From assembly GCA_036721855.1 (NCBI GenBank), contig DAIMKF010000006.1, positions 1-64,000 on the forward strand: DNA of 64,000 nt. Direction: 5' to 3'. Source of the DNA: JAHDNZ01 sp036721855 (lineage in GTDB: Bacteria; Bacillota; DTU065). This document shows, one piece after another, positions 41,858 to 52,215 of the stretch. Both the position numbers and the translations under genes were made by a program. Under the pieces are notes generated by a model that ran no database searches, was not told the DNA's origin, and was given only the letters and a program-made list of their open reading frames with translations. Position 1 is the first letter of the stretch; each line of letters opens with the position of its first letter.

Positions 41858-42484
41858 CTAAAAAGTAGTGGTGAGATAGGCACCGATTGATAGAGTATTG
41901 AAGTTTAACAGGCCAATATCTACACCCAAGTTACGGTTAAATTGCAATCTGCTGCCAACATTAAAAACTGCAGGTGTATCTTTTAAGTTGCTGTTATCCC
42001 TAAATTCACCCATTATTGTAACTACAGGCAAAAGGGTTCCTGCCGGAGATACAGTTACCGGGTTTAGGACAAAACTAATGCCACCAAAAAATCCACCGTA
42101 ACTGCCCGTACCAAAACCAAAATGCCCTTTTAGACCTTTATTGGTCAGATTTTTACTTGTCACTCCATAAAAAGCAGAGCCTGTTGCTCCTACCGCAAAA
42201 GCAGGAAGTTCGGGAGTCTCTTCAATTAAGCGCCATTTGAAAAAGCCAACAAGTGGCCTGTTTATTGCTCCTGCTATACCAAGTTCAACATTATCAATAA
42301 AAGTAGCTTTGAGATTGGCATAAAAACTTCTATAGGTATAGCTGATGCCTAAACCTGCCAGGCCGGGCCTTGCTGTATCAGTTGTTGGTATAGTCAAAAG
42401 TCCTCTTGGACCTAGATAATTATCGGCCTGAGCCAGGAAAACACATAGCAAAAAGATTATAAAGCCCAGTAAAAGTCGTTTCAC
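41858..42484 (-). CDS. Small YjbH-like outer-membrane protein
   Basis: 208 residues. Signal peptide to about residue 20, then NYLGPRGLLTIPTTDTARPG, the N-terminal pattern of YjbH and related outer-membrane proteins, and Gly-rich beta strands ending TTTF. Start GTG overlaps the lpxD stop (GTGA). Half the length of full YjbH proteins. Function unknown, presumably outer membrane. Confidence 0.65.
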   Translation of the reverse strand: MKRLLLGFIIFLLCVFLAQADNYLGPRGLLTIPTTDTARPGLAGLGISYTYRSFYANLKATFIDNVELGIAGAINRPLVGFFKWRLIEETPELPAFAVGATGSAFYGVTSKNLTNKGLKGHFGFGTGSYGGFFGGISFVLNPVTVSPAGTLLPVVTIMGEFRDNSNLKDTPAVFNVGSRLQFNRNLGVDIGLLNFNTLSIGAYLTTTF

Positions 42485-43554
42485 TTGTCGTTATTCTCCC
42501 CTCGGTCAAGACAACTAGCTATACTATCCAGCTTTTTTGCTATTTCTTTTATTTCTTTACGTAGCTTAGGGAGTTCTTGGAGACTTGCTTTAATCCGGTA
42601 GTCTTTCCTATGATCCGTGGCCGGAATACCGCTTACAATCTGATTGTTATCTAAGTCTCCGTCAACTAAAGACTTGCTCATAATGCCACAGTCATCGCCA
42701 ATCCTTTGTTGCCCGGCAAACATAACCTGCCCTCCCACTTTAACTCGTTGGCCCAAAGCGGTGCTGCCCCCCAGGCCAATCTGTCCTGCTAGTATACTAT
42801 CTTGACCGATGTAGCAGTTATGTCCGACATGAGTCATATCGCCTAATTTAACTCCGTTTTCGATCACAGTAGGTCCGGCAGCTCCGGAGGCAATAGAGGT
42901 ATTAGAAAATATTTCAACATCATCACCGATTATTACTCCACCAATTTGCGGTACCTTCTGCCAGCCCTTTTCAGTGTAAACAAAGCCAAAACCTTCTACC
43001 CCTATTAGAGCTCCGGGATGAATTTGTACTCGATCGCCGATTACAACATTTTCTTTGATAACTACTTGTGGGTAAATTACACAGTCTTTGCCAATTTTAC
43101 TACCGGGTCCCACAAAAACGCCTGGGTAAAGTACTGTATTATCACCGATCTGGGCATCATTGGCAACAAAAGCATAATCATAGACAGTGACCTTTTCTCC
43201 TAAATGGGCTTGAGGTTCAATTGTGGCCTTGGGACTAATTAGACCATTATAAATCACCTTACGTGCAAAAAGTGCCAACACCTCACTGAAAGCTTTTCTG
43301 CCATCTAAAACTATAATTCCATTAACTTGTAGATCTTGAAAATACTTTTCTTCGATAATATAAGCTGAAGCTTTTTTTAAGGCAGCAATATCTCTGGCTT
43401 CTTTGCCCGCCACTAAAGTTATTGCCCCACTGCCTGCCTGAAAAATTGGAGCTACATGCGAAATTAATACCGAGGCATCACCAACGATAGTTCCGCCTGT
43501 CAGTGCACATATATCCTTTAACAAAACCTCTTTTTGTGGTGGCGATAATCTCAC
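42481..43554 (-). CDS. lpxD: UDP-3-O-acylglucosamine N-acyltransferase LpxD
   Basis: 357 residues from a GTG seven bases after AGGAGG. N-terminal uridine-binding domain (to about 110), then hexapeptide beta-helix repeats with VTVYDYAFVANDAQIGDNTVLYPGVFVG, GDMTHVGHNCYIG (catalytic His in MTHVGHNC) and SGIPATDHR. Third step of lipid A synthesis. It is located just after the OmpH-type genes, separate from lpxC-fabZ-lpxA. A C-terminal coiled-coil tail is present. Confidence 0.96.
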   Translation of the reverse strand: MRLSPPQKEVLLKDICALTGGTIVGDASVLISHVAPIFQAGSGAITLVAGKEARDIAALKKASAYIIEEKYFQDLQVNGIIVLDGRKAFSEVLALFARKVIYNGLISPKATIEPQAHLGEKVTVYDYAFVANDAQIGDNTVLYPGVFVGPGSKIGKDCVIYPQVVIKENVVIGDRVQIHPGALIGVEGFGFVYTEKGWQKVPQIGGVIIGDDVEIFSNTSIASGAAGPTVIENGVKLGDMTHVGHNCYIGQDSILAGQIGLGGSTALGQRVKVGGQVMFAGQQRIGDDCGIMSKSLVDGDLDNNQIVSGIPATDHRKDYRIKASLQELPKLRKEIKEIAKKLDSIASCLDRGENNDK

Positions 43555-43591
43555 CTTGCTCCCTCCTAGCAAGCTGCTTTATTTACAAACC

Positions 43592-44779
43592 TTATTTTAT
43601 CTGGTTATTTTCTTGTCTGTTTAACAACAAAAGCAATTCTTCGGTTAAATCCACAGCATTATTAGGGATCTTATCGACTAATATCCCCGGGCGACAACCT
43701 CTTTTTATGGCTAATACTTTTAGACCTTCGAGGCATTCTTGCTCAATCCTCTTTAGAAGTTTTTCCTTTTTTGTAAGCAAATTTGCCAATTGATTTTGCT
43801 GTTTTTCTTTAAATGCATTTAATAAAAGTAATCTCTGCTTCTGGGCACTACCATGTTCAATATTCTCCAATGCTCTTGCAAGCTCGCTGCGTCTTTTTTC
43901 TGCAGCTTGAACTTCTTTTGTCATTGCCTGTAAATAATAGTTTTCTTTCTCCTTATAAGTTATTTCGAGCTCTTTTTCTTTTTTAGCTAAACTATTTAGC
44001 CTGTTTACAAGCAAATCATCCAGTTCATTTTTTTGCTCTTCTTTTAGTTCAATAAGTCGCTGCTGCCATTCTTGTTGCTTTTTTTCCAGCTCTTTTTCCG
44101 GGTTAGCTTCTCCTTTAGTACCGACTTCGTTTCTGTTAACATCAGTTTGCTTATTCTTAAAGCCTATGTCGACCCTGATGGAATATCTTGCTTGTATTTC
44201 AGTAGAGTTTTGTCTTCTTTCAAGATAGGCTAACTCTTGTAAATACTGTTCTTCTTCCAAGGCAATTCGCCTTTGATATTTTTCTAAAATCTGCTTTTGG
44301 GCTTTTTCCAGTTCATTATGTGCTTCTCTTTGGAGATTTTCCTTTTCCAAAACCATTTCTTTGCGAATTTGTATGAGCAGATCATCTTTTAATTTAGCTA
44401 CCGAATTAGTTACTAATTCCAACTGCTTACCCAAAAATTTCTGGGGATTTGCCGAACTTGTTTGGCTCTCCCATTCTTGCAAGAGATCATCGTAGGCTGA
44501 TTGCTCTATTGTTCTTGTAGCGATCTCTCGGGTTAGTTTTTCAACTTCAGGGTAAAGGGGATGCTTTTTAAGAGCACTGTCTCTAACTGCCACTGCTTGA
44601 TAGTTTATTGTGTTTTCTTGATAAACAGTCTCTGATTTGGTTGTTTTTTGGGGCTTTAGAAGACCTGTTTGTTGCTTAAAAAGGTTTAATGAATCTTTGT
44701 TACTTATAAATCCCACTATACAACCGCAAATAAAAAGCCCGACTACAAAGTTCCAACTCCATTTCCTTTGGCCAGTCAC
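43592..44779 (-). CDS. Membrane-anchored long coiled-coil protein with OmpH-like C-terminus
   Basis: 395 residues: one membrane helix (about 9-25), a linker to about 85, then an almost uninterrupted charged coiled coil (95-345). The final 45 residues, EGLKVLAIKRGCRPG and ILVDKIPNNAVDLTEEL, resemble the end of Skp/OmpH proteins (usually V.Y...DLT). It lies between ompH and lpxD, the usual place of a skp gene in diderms, and may be a giant Skp paralogue tethered to the inner membrane. No family name is certain. Confidence 0.6.
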   Translation of the reverse strand: MTGQRKWSWNFVVGLFICGCIVGFISNKDSLNLFKQQTGLLKPQKTTKSETVYQENTINYQAVAVRDSALKKHPLYPEVEKLTREIATRTIEQSAYDDLLQEWESQTSSANPQKFLGKQLELVTNSVAKLKDDLLIQIRKEMVLEKENLQREAHNELEKAQKQILEKYQRRIALEEEQYLQELAYLERRQNSTEIQARYSIRVDIGFKNKQTDVNRNEVGTKGEANPEKELEKKQQEWQQRLIELKEEQKNELDDLLVNRLNSLAKKEKELEITYKEKENYYLQAMTKEVQAAEKRRSELARALENIEHGSAQKQRLLLLNAFKEKQQNQLANLLTKKEKLLKRIEQECLEGLKVLAIKRGCRPGILVDKIPNNAVDLTEELLLLLNRQENNQIK

Positions 44780-44809
44780 AGACAGTCCTCCTTTCTGTTT
44801 GGTTAAGAA

Positions 44810-44838
44810 AAAGAGGATGGACCGGGCCCATCCTCTTT
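44810..44838 (-). terminator. Terminator between ompH and the coiled-coil gene
   Basis: AAAGAGGATGG and CCATCCTCTTT form a perfect 11-bp stem with a 7-nt loop followed on minus by TTCTTAACC after the stem's own T-run. Probably partial, since lpxD lies further on. Confidence 0.8.
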
Positions 44839-44842
44839 GGTC

Positions 44843-45316
44843 TTACTTAATCTTGGCACCAGCCTGTATTACTGCCTCGGTTATATCAAAAGCAGGATTA
44901 CCATAATAAACAACGCCAGCATCAATTACCGAACTTAGCCCTTTCTCCTGGGCCACTTTGCTGATTGTGGAAAGAAGCTGGTTTTGAGCATTTTGAAGTT
45001 TCTCATCGAGTTTCAGTTCAACAATGCGATCATTAAGATCTTGTTGATATTTCAAAAAGACTTCTTGCTTAGCATCGTCTTTCATGTTTTTTGTTTCCTT
45101 ATCAAACTTATCCTGCATTTTTTGTGTTTCAACATCAATAGTTTTTTGGATATCAACAATCGGCTTAAACTCTGAAGAAAGTCTCATAATATCAACATAA
45201 CCAATCGGACCATTAGCGTTTTTATCAATAGCACCACCGATAAAAACAACTGAAAGTAATGCAACAACTGCAATAGCTGCAATGATAACTAAACGCCAAT
45301 TTTTAATCTGTTTCAT
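44843..45316 (-). CDS. OmpH/Skp-family periplasmic chaperone
   Basis: 157 residues with an N-terminal membrane or signal helix (8-29), IGYVDIMRLSSEFKPI start of the mature domain, a central coiled coil and the VIDAGVVYYGNPAFDITEAVI ending that defines OmpH/Skp. Skp trimers carry unfolded outer-membrane proteins to BamA. It follows bamA by 17 bases, the normal arrangement. The helix may stay uncleaved (no clear AXA before GPIG), leaving it anchored. Confidence 0.88.
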   Translation of the reverse strand: MKQIKNWRLVIIAAIAVVALLSVVFIGGAIDKNANGPIGYVDIMRLSSEFKPIVDIQKTIDVETQKMQDKFDKETKNMKDDAKQEVFLKYQQDLNDRIVELKLDEKLQNAQNQLLSTISKVAQEKGLSSVIDAGVVYYGNPAFDITEAVIQAGAKIK

Positions 45317-45333
45317 TTCTGATCACCTTTCTT

Positions 45334-47022
45334 TTAAAATGCCTGGCCTAAACTAAAGTAAAATTGGGACTTCCACTTTCCCTCTTCTTTGGTAAATCCG
45401 TAGTCGAGACGGATTGGGCCAATTGGTGTATTTATACGAATGCCAGGACCAAAACCTGTTTTAAAATTCGCCATATCAAAACCATTGTCCCATATTTGAC
45501 CGGCATCTGCAAATAACACTAATTGAATCTGATCGGAAATAAGATAGCGATACTCAAGATTGCTTACAAGACGACGCTTACCGTCAAGTACACCAAACCT
45601 ATAACCCCGAACGGTATCTGAGCCACCTAAATAATATTTCATATTCTCGGGTAATCTTTCATCGGGGGTAGTAACGACTCCACATTGAATATGTCCTGCT
45701 AAAACATGATTGCCAGCTTTATCAAGTTTAACGTATTTGGCCATATCAAAATCGTACTTTTGGTAAGAATAGTTTCCACCCAATACCCTGCCCCCAAACT
45801 CTGTGAGCAATCTAATCCTTTGACCCTTACTTGGATAGAGGTAGTGGTTGGCATTGTCATAACTAAGTATAAACCCTAAACTACGTGTTTTCCAGTCAGT
45901 TAAGGTGTTTGTTGCTGACACTTTTTCCAAATTGTTATCTAAGGTGCCATTAACTGATAAACGTAGATATTCTCCCAAAGGACGGCCAACTGATAAAGTA
46001 ATTCCTTTGCGATCATCTTCTACATAGCTTCCATCGGCATTATCAATCTTTTGCTTAATATAGTTAAGATCGACACCCAAAGAAGTTAAGCTCGAGCCTA
46101 AAAAAGGCTCGTAAAAACTTAAGCCAAGCATCCGCTTTTGTTTACCCAACTCGATCTTTGAGGATAACTTCTGACCATAACCAAAGAAATTGTCTTCTTG
46201 ATATTGTAAATAACCGACAATACCATCAACAGAACTGTAGCCAAGGCCACCTAGGATCTGACCTGATTTTCTTTCTTTGACATCGATAACCATAGTCTGT
46301 TCCATAGGTTTGTCGGTAGGCTCAAAGGAAATGTTCACTGAATCAAAGTAACCGGTATTATAAAGTTTGCCATAAAGCTTTTCTAATTCGCCCTTTTTAG
46401 GAACATCACCTTTTTTAAGGGTTACATATCTTTTCACTACATTCTCTTTAGTCTTTTCCAACCCGGTAACTTTAACACCAGCGAGCTTAATTGTCACAAA
46501 GCTAATTTGAAATACATTGTTTTCATCTACAAAAGCATCGGCTGGTTCGATGTAGATGCCGTAATCATTAGCTATACTTTCAATAAGTGCTTGTATCGTC
46601 TCTGAAGTTATTCTATTAATATTTAAAATCTCACCTACAGGTATATTTAACCTCTTGGCAATTTCGCTTGTAGGCACATCATCGACATCTAGCTTAATAT
46701 TAACACCTTTAATAACCGGATTTTCTTCGAGTTTAAAATTGACTCTGATACCACCTAAATAAAACTTAGGTTCTACTTCCACAAAACTGAAAAAACCCAT
46801 CTCGGTTATGGCCTTCATATCTTCCATCAACTTATTGTCATCGAGAGGTTCTCCAATTTTTGTCGCTTTAATTACTTCTAAAATAGTAGCAGAGTCTATC
46901 TCCTGATTGCCAGAAACAGTTATCGAAGTAACAATAGCCTCCTCAGCGCTTCCAAAACAAGATAAAGAAACAAAGAGGATGATTGCAATAAATATGCTAA
47001 CAGAATTTTTCCTCCGAGTCAT
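45334..47022 (-). CDS. bamA: Outer-membrane protein assembly factor BamA
   Basis: 562 residues from the ATG seven bases after AGGGGG. Signal peptide, three POTRA domains (about 28-250; VTSITVSGNQEID, GVKVTGLEKTKENVV) and the Omp85 barrel with YYLGGSDTVRGYRFG (the VRGYR lid motif) and a terminal FSLGQAF. Three POTRAs instead of five is shorter than in proteobacteria but usual for some diderm Firmicutes. It inserts beta-barrels into the outer membrane. Downstream of tamB. Confidence 0.96.
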   Translation of the reverse strand: MTRRKNSVSIFIAIILFVSLSCFGSAEEAIVTSITVSGNQEIDSATILEVIKATKIGEPLDDNKLMEDMKAITEMGFFSFVEVEPKFYLGGIRVNFKLEENPVIKGVNIKLDVDDVPTSEIAKRLNIPVGEILNINRITSETIQALIESIANDYGIYIEPADAFVDENNVFQISFVTIKLAGVKVTGLEKTKENVVKRYVTLKKGDVPKKGELEKLYGKLYNTGYFDSVNISFEPTDKPMEQTMVIDVKERKSGQILGGLGYSSVDGIVGYLQYQEDNFFGYGQKLSSKIELGKQKRMLGLSFYEPFLGSSLTSLGVDLNYIKQKIDNADGSYVEDDRKGITLSVGRPLGEYLRLSVNGTLDNNLEKVSATNTLTDWKTRSLGFILSYDNANHYLYPSKGQRIRLLTEFGGRVLGGNYSYQKYDFDMAKYVKLDKAGNHVLAGHIQCGVVTTPDERLPENMKYYLGGSDTVRGYRFGVLDGKRRLVSNLEYRYLISDQIQLVLFADAGQIWDNGFDMANFKTGFGPGIRINTPIGPIRLDYGFTKEEGKWKSQFYFSLGQAF

Positions 47023-47186
47023 TAACCTGCCCCCTAACAACATAGATCTCATACAGTTCTTAGCTTTAATTCTCGACCAGAATTATTATTCCTTCCCTTT
47101 AGACTCTATCACTTTGTGGGGTTACCTCCAACTAAGTATATTTGTCTTATTTTTTTACCTAGCTGGTATTTCTTAGGAGATTAAAC

Positions 47187-47217
47187 TTTTGAGTCGAAGA
47201 AAACCTTCGACCCAAAA
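47187..47217 (-). terminator. Hairpin between tamB and bamA
   Basis: TTTTGGGTCGAAG and CTTCGACTCAAAA pair (one G-T) around a 5-nt loop just past the tamB stop. The U-run is part of the stem and weak, so read-through to bamA is plausible. Confidence 0.55.
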
Positions 47218-47220
47218 GCA

Positions 47221-50200
47221 TTAAAAATTGATACCAAACTCAATACCTATACGGAATTCACCTTTATCATCCAATGAGGCGGTAAGCTTGGTTTGGGGCT
47301 TAATCCTATACTCAAGTTTCATCATCTCTTTGGCTTTGATCTCTAAAGTTCTGGAATAGGTAAAATAGAGGTTTTCAAAAAGATATTTCCCTGCTTTGAA
47401 TTTCATGGTTCTTTCCATAATGTTTGGCTCAAGTTTAAATTCGTCGAGCTTAAATGTTTCCTTCATAACATTTTCCACATCACCTAAAACAGTTGCTTCG
47501 ATTTGGTTGGTGACAATTCTTAAGAGTTCCTCTGTTAAAGCTTGTTGAATATTACCTCCGGCAAAATTACTAAAGCGATGTAGAGTTAACTTGCGAATAA
47601 TTTCGGTCTCGCTCATAGGTGGATCTGAGATGAGTGTTGTCCTGAGATCTCCTAGAGTTCCATTTACCTGAACTCTAATATCGGCACTTGGAAGTCTGGT
47701 TAAAGCCTCAGCAGATATTAGTGGTAAAACCCCTCGGTAACGCTGGAAGATCAGCTGTGCTTTGGTTATTTCAAAAACATTATCAAGATAATTAATATTA
47801 CCCTCTGTAGCCTCAACTCTGCCATCTAAGCCTAGGTTATTTAAGGGTCCTGTAATTTGCACAGAACCTGTACCCTTAGCATTTAAACCTAGCCCTTTAA
47901 CACGAAACTCACCTCTATGATCGACATTTAAATCGAGTGTAATCGGTAGCTTAACATAAGATTGTGCTGACTTTTCTTCAAAAGCTGCTAGATTTACATC
48001 GGTATCTTCCATTTCAATTTGGCCACTTATTAGCGGTGCCTTTAGAGTTCCGGCTATACGACCTTTGCCTGTAATAACTGTTTTTACCAGTTCTGTTTTA
48101 TATGGTATTTTTGTAACGGCATAAGTTATGGAAAGATCAGGATTGAGGTGTTCTAAATAAATTACACCTCCTATTTTAGCGCTTCCCTGACCTACTTTGG
48201 CACTGACATTGTTTATCTCAGCCTTATTACCTAAAAAGATAACCTCTCCTGTTAAATCATCAATAGATTCCAGATAAGAAGTATAGCTCAGCGAAGCATC
48301 TGTAAGGATAATCGAGCCATTGAATTGTGGTTTCTGCCAGTCGCCCGAGACATCGACATTCACTTTTAGCTGCCCTCTATTAAAAGCAATGCCTCTAAAG
48401 AGTCCATTTAATGAACTCAAGTTGCTCTTGGGAGAGCGAACAGACAACTTTAAGGGTAGTTTTTTACCACTTGGTTTATTTAAAAATTTTTCTATGATCT
48501 CTGGTTCATCCGGCCAAGGAATCGTTCCTGTTACACTCAGTTCGTTACCTTCTAAACTGGCTCTAAATTCAGTAATTCTAATTCCCTGATTATCAATGGC
48601 AAAAGAACCCAAAAGCCCCTTAAGTTGAAGTTGTTCGTAGTTTAGATTACTGGCTTCTAATTCCAATTTACCTTTGAAATTTTCAAGACTGCCAGTAAGA
48701 TTAGCCTTGAAGTTAACTATACCATCTAAATTCTGGCTAAAATTAAGTGCTGGCTTAATATTTCTAAGATCAACATTTCTTCCCTGCATAGTCCAGTTCA
48801 GATTACCATTTTTATTGTAGTTTCCGGCTAAAAGAATATTTGACCCATTGACGGCTAAATTAGCCTCACTAACCTGCAAGACACCACCTTCATATCTAAT
48901 TTTAGCGGCGAAGGTTGGCTGAATATCAGCAAGCATCCATGTTGCTTTGGTTAAATCTAAATTCAGATGTGGGTCATCTATGGACCCAGATATTTGTGCG
49001 GTAAAATTAGCCCAGATATTCTCGGGGAGTTTGTAGCCGGCAAAAGATGCTATTTTTTGCACATCTGCTCTAAGGGCAGTCAGCTCACCGTTGATTTCCT
49101 TTGTTTTGAGATCATACTTACCTTTGGTAGAGAACAACCCTTGACCCCATCTAATCTCCGAATTACTTATTAATAAGCACTGATTAGCTAAACTAAACAA
49201 CCCGGCAATACCATCGATACGCTGCCCTAAAACGATGGCATCCTCAACAACAATTTCCCCTCTGATATTAGGATCTTTTATTGTACCTGTTATCCTGCCG
49301 CTGTAGCTAGCTAAACCATCTGCAAGATACTTTTTATAGTCATCAGGGTAAGGTAGAGTTTTTAGGGGAATTTTTTTCAGATTAAGTTGCAGATCCATTT
49401 GGCCTAAGGTATCAACACTGCCAAACACGGAAAAACTCCCACGATTAAATTCTCCTTTGCCTCGGGTTATTAATAAAAGGCCTTGATTATAGGTGAGAGA
49501 AGCAGCTATATTTTTAGTTTCCAAACCAAAGATATTAACCGGACCTTTGCTCAGATCTAATTTAATCAAGGGATCATCTAATGTACCTTCCAAGGATAGA
49601 TCAGCACAAATAGAACCTGTTGCCCAATCTAAATACCCCAGAGGTTCTAAGATTTCACCGATATCCTGGTCACGAATAGATAGAGCTAACTTCCCGGAAA
49701 TCTTATCCTTTAGCTTAATAAATCCATGTATGCCGTGAGTTGAACCACTTAGACTTGAAAGATTTAAATTGATGAGATTGATTACTTCTGCCTTAGGATC
49801 ACCATTTAAATTCCCGGAAAGCCTCTTAAATTTGATGTCTTTATAAGCTGGATGTAGCCAATCTATACTTCCACTTGCTAAAGGATTTGTAATAGAACCG
49901 TTAATCCTTAAAACTAAATCGATGCGGCCGCCTAGATCTTTTAGTTGAGGAACTAAAGCAACAAAAGCATTCGGTTCAAAAGAACTGATGTTTAAATCAA
50001 GGTTAAGTTGTTCGGTTTCATTTAGTGGCAGTATCCCTGAGAGAAAAATTTTGGCTGGATCTATTTCAGCCTGTAGCCCCTCTAATCCGACTTTACCATC
50101 GCGAAGATAAAAACCACCTTTGAGATTAGTTGCCTTAATATTTTCATAAACCAGTTTTGGTGTCTCTACATTACCAATTATTTCAGCCTTAGCTAAATTC

Positions 50201-52209
50201 CAATCTGATACCCTGGCTAAAAGTGATAAGTTAAGTTTGCCGTTTAGTTGGCTGGGATCCAGGGGCATTTTCTCTTTTAAAGGAGGTATGGCAGTTAATA
50301 CAGCCCCGGGATCTAAACCTGCAACATTAACCTCTAGGAAACTTTCACGATGAAGCTTCTCTTGAGGAAATAGAAGCTTTTGCAGATTATCCGGTAAGGT
50401 TAAAGCACCCTTGGCAGCTACATTGGCTCCCATAAACCCAGCTAAAAGATGCTCTATTTCTACTACACCATTGGCCATTCTTCCGGATAAAACAAGGCCT
50501 TCATGATTATAACCCTCACAAGAACCGGGTGAGGCCTCAAGAGAATAAACGGCAAAAGGTTGATCATAAAATCCACCGATATTGGTATTTAGATTGATAG
50601 TTCCGGTAGCTTTAAAGCCAGAATGCTTTTTACTAATTGTTGCCAGAGCCAGTTTATCTACCTTTAACGCTAGATTAAGGTAGGGCTTGGCCAGTACATC
50701 TTCAATATTACCAGAGATATTAAAAAAACCGGTTTCCGCTTTACCTGTAACCGAAGTTATCTCCACATTACCATCTTTATAACTTACCAACCCACCCACA
50801 TCAGTTAATGGAAAAGCCAAATCAGGATGATTGATAGTTCCGCCATTGATATTTAGATCACCACTGATAGATAGCTGAGAAAGGTAACCGGAAACAATAA
50901 TCCTACCCTTAAAAAGGCCTTGAAGAGAAATATCTTCCAGCCAGTCAAAGTTCTTGCTATATTTCTCTGGATAACTATTTGAGTGGGGAGAAACCATGTT
51001 GTTATAAACAGCATAATAACGGTCATAGAGATCTGCTTTTAAATAACCTTCAGCTAAATTTAACTCGCCTCTTTCCAAATCAACCTCTGCAAACAACCGC
51101 GGATCAGACCAACCTCCTGCTGTATACCCTTTGGTTATAAACTTGGAATTATCTATTTGACCTGCCCCACTCCAACTCTCCAGACCTTGATCACTATATT
51201 TTACCGTGCCGGATAGATCTTGGACCGGTAAAGGTACCAAATAAGATCTAAAATCCACGCCCTTTAGATTAGCTTCCCCTTGAAACTCCAGATAGCCGTT
51301 TTTATATACCAGATTAGTTTTGGCATCGACTCGGCCGTTATAAAAATCCAAGCCTAAATTAGGTGCTATCCAGTAGTTAAATTCAGTAGGATCTAAATTA
51401 TAGGTGTCAACTTTTCCTGTCCATTCAGCAGTTTTTAAATCCACAATAATTTTCCCGTCGACTTGATAAAAACCAGTCTGACTTTTATTTTTAGGTAACC
51501 ACTCATAAGGCCATTTGGCAATATCCCAACCTGTAATAGGTAGCGAGGCTTCGCCTTGAAAAGAAATATCAGCTTTGTTATCGCCTATAATCACTGCTTT
51601 AGCATTAATTGTTTTGCCCAGATAGATCTGGTTTATATCCATATAAGGCATCCCTTTAAATGATACCCTGCCTTGTCTTACATAAAGAGGTATGCCTTCG
51701 GGTATTGATGTAGTTTGATAATTTTCATTTGAACGCATAAGATCGAAAAAATTCCACGCGTTTGAATCTTTGTAATACTCCAGGTTAACAACCGGCTGAT
51801 ATAGAGTAATACTTTCAAGGCCTTTTAAATAATTGCCTTGACAAAATAACAGCTTTATAAGGCTATAGTCGATAGTTACTTTCTCAACCTTGAAAAAAGG
51901 TTGGTTGTTCTTTTTAAGTTTCTCATCTATCCCAGACTGTTTTGACGGACCTATCACTAAATCATGTACCACTAAGCGATGTAAAAAATCCGGAGCTAGT
52001 GAACCTATTTCAACATCTCTAGATAAATTATTCTCCAAGATTTTAGTTATTTGGGTCTTTATATTAGCAGTTATTGATTTTTGATTGAGAACCAATATTA
52101 CTCCTAAATTAACCAACAATAATAAAGCTAAGATGATGCCAAGGGTGATAAACACGGCCCTGGCAACAGGATGAGTAATAACTCTGTTTGTCTTTTTTTG
52201 TACCGACAT
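47221..52209 (-). CDS. tamB: TamB/AsmA-like inter-membrane lipid transport protein
   Basis: 1662 residues: one N-terminal membrane helix (about 14-38), thousands of bases of repetitive amphipathic beta strands (the hydrophobic-groove bridge of the TamB/YhdP class), and the DUF490 C-terminus with MSETEIIRKLTLHR, ALTEELLRIVTNQIE and a terminal RIGIEFGINF. It would span the periplasm to move phospholipids or assist barrel assembly. Directly upstream of bamA, the common tamB-bamA arrangement; no TamA gene lies in the window. Confidence 0.93.
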   Translation of the reverse strand: MSVQKKTNRVITHPVARAVFITLGIILALLLLVNLGVILVLNQKSITANIKTQITKILENNLSRDVEIGSLAPDFLHRLVVHDLVIGPSKQSGIDEKLKKNNQPFFKVEKVTIDYSLIKLLFCQGNYLKGLESITLYQPVVNLEYYKDSNAWNFFDLMRSNENYQTTSIPEGIPLYVRQGRVSFKGMPYMDINQIYLGKTINAKAVIIGDNKADISFQGEASLPITGWDIAKWPYEWLPKNKSQTGFYQVDGKIIVDLKTAEWTGKVDTYNLDPTEFNYWIAPNLGLDFYNGRVDAKTNLVYKNGYLEFQGEANLKGVDFRSYLVPLPVQDLSGTVKYSDQGLESWSGAGQIDNSKFITKGYTAGGWSDPRLFAEVDLERGELNLAEGYLKADLYDRYYAVYNNMVSPHSNSYPEKYSKNFDWLEDISLQGLFKGRIIVSGYLSQLSISGDLNINGGTINHPDLAFPLTDVGGLVSYKDGNVEITSVTGKAETGFFNISGNIEDVLAKPYLNLALKVDKLALATISKKHSGFKATGTINLNTNIGGFYDQPFAVYSLEASPGSCEGYNHEGLVLSGRMANGVVEIEHLLAGFMGANVAAKGALTLPDNLQKLLFPQEKLHRESFLEVNVAGLDPGAVLTAIPPLKEKMPLDPSQLNGKLNLSLLARVSDWNLAKAEIIGNVETPKLVYENIKATNLKGGFYLRDGKVGLEGLQAEIDPAKIFLSGILPLNETEQLNLDLNISSFEPNAFVALVPQLKDLGGRIDLVLRINGSITNPLASGSIDWLHPAYKDIKFKRLSGNLNGDPKAEVINLINLNLSSLSGSTHGIHGFIKLKDKISGKLALSIRDQDIGEILEPLGYLDWATGSICADLSLEGTLDDPLIKLDLSKGPVNIFGLETKNIAASLTYNQGLLLITRGKGEFNRGSFSVFGSVDTLGQMDLQLNLKKIPLKTLPYPDDYKKYLADGLASYSGRITGTIKDPNIRGEIVVEDAIVLGQRIDGIAGLFSLANQCLLISNSEIRWGQGLFSTKGKYDLKTKEINGELTALRADVQKIASFAGYKLPENIWANFTAQISGSIDDPHLNLDLTKATWMLADIQPTFAAKIRYEGGVLQVSEANLAVNGSNILLAGNYNKNGNLNWTMQGRNVDLRNIKPALNFSQNLDGIVNFKANLTGSLENFKGKLELEASNLNYEQLQLKGLLGSFAIDNQGIRITEFRASLEGNELSVTGTIPWPDEPEIIEKFLNKPSGKKLPLKLSVRSPKSNLSSLNGLFRGIAFNRGQLKVNVDVSGDWQKPQFNGSIILTDASLSYTSYLESIDDLTGEVIFLGNKAEINNVSAKVGQGSAKIGGVIYLEHLNPDLSITYAVTKIPYKTELVKTVITGKGRIAGTLKAPLISGQIEMEDTDVNLAAFEEKSAQSYVKLPITLDLNVDHRGEFRVKGLGLNAKGTGSVQITGPLNNLGLDGRVEATEGNINYLDNVFEITKAQLIFQRYRGVLPLISAEALTRLPSADIRVQVNGTLGDLRTTLISDPPMSETEIIRKLTLHRFSNFAGGNIQQALTEELLRIVTNQIEATVLGDVENVMKETFKLDEFKLEPNIMERTMKFKAGKYLFENLYFTYSRTLEIKAKEMMKLEYRIKPQTKLTASLDDKGEFRIGIEFGINF

Positions 52210-52215
52210 CCACTC

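Noticed and set aside
46090..46115. CGAGCC/GGCTCG inverted repeat inside bamA
   Set aside because: It lies in conserved barrel coding sequence, is only 6 bp and has no plausible regulatory position.
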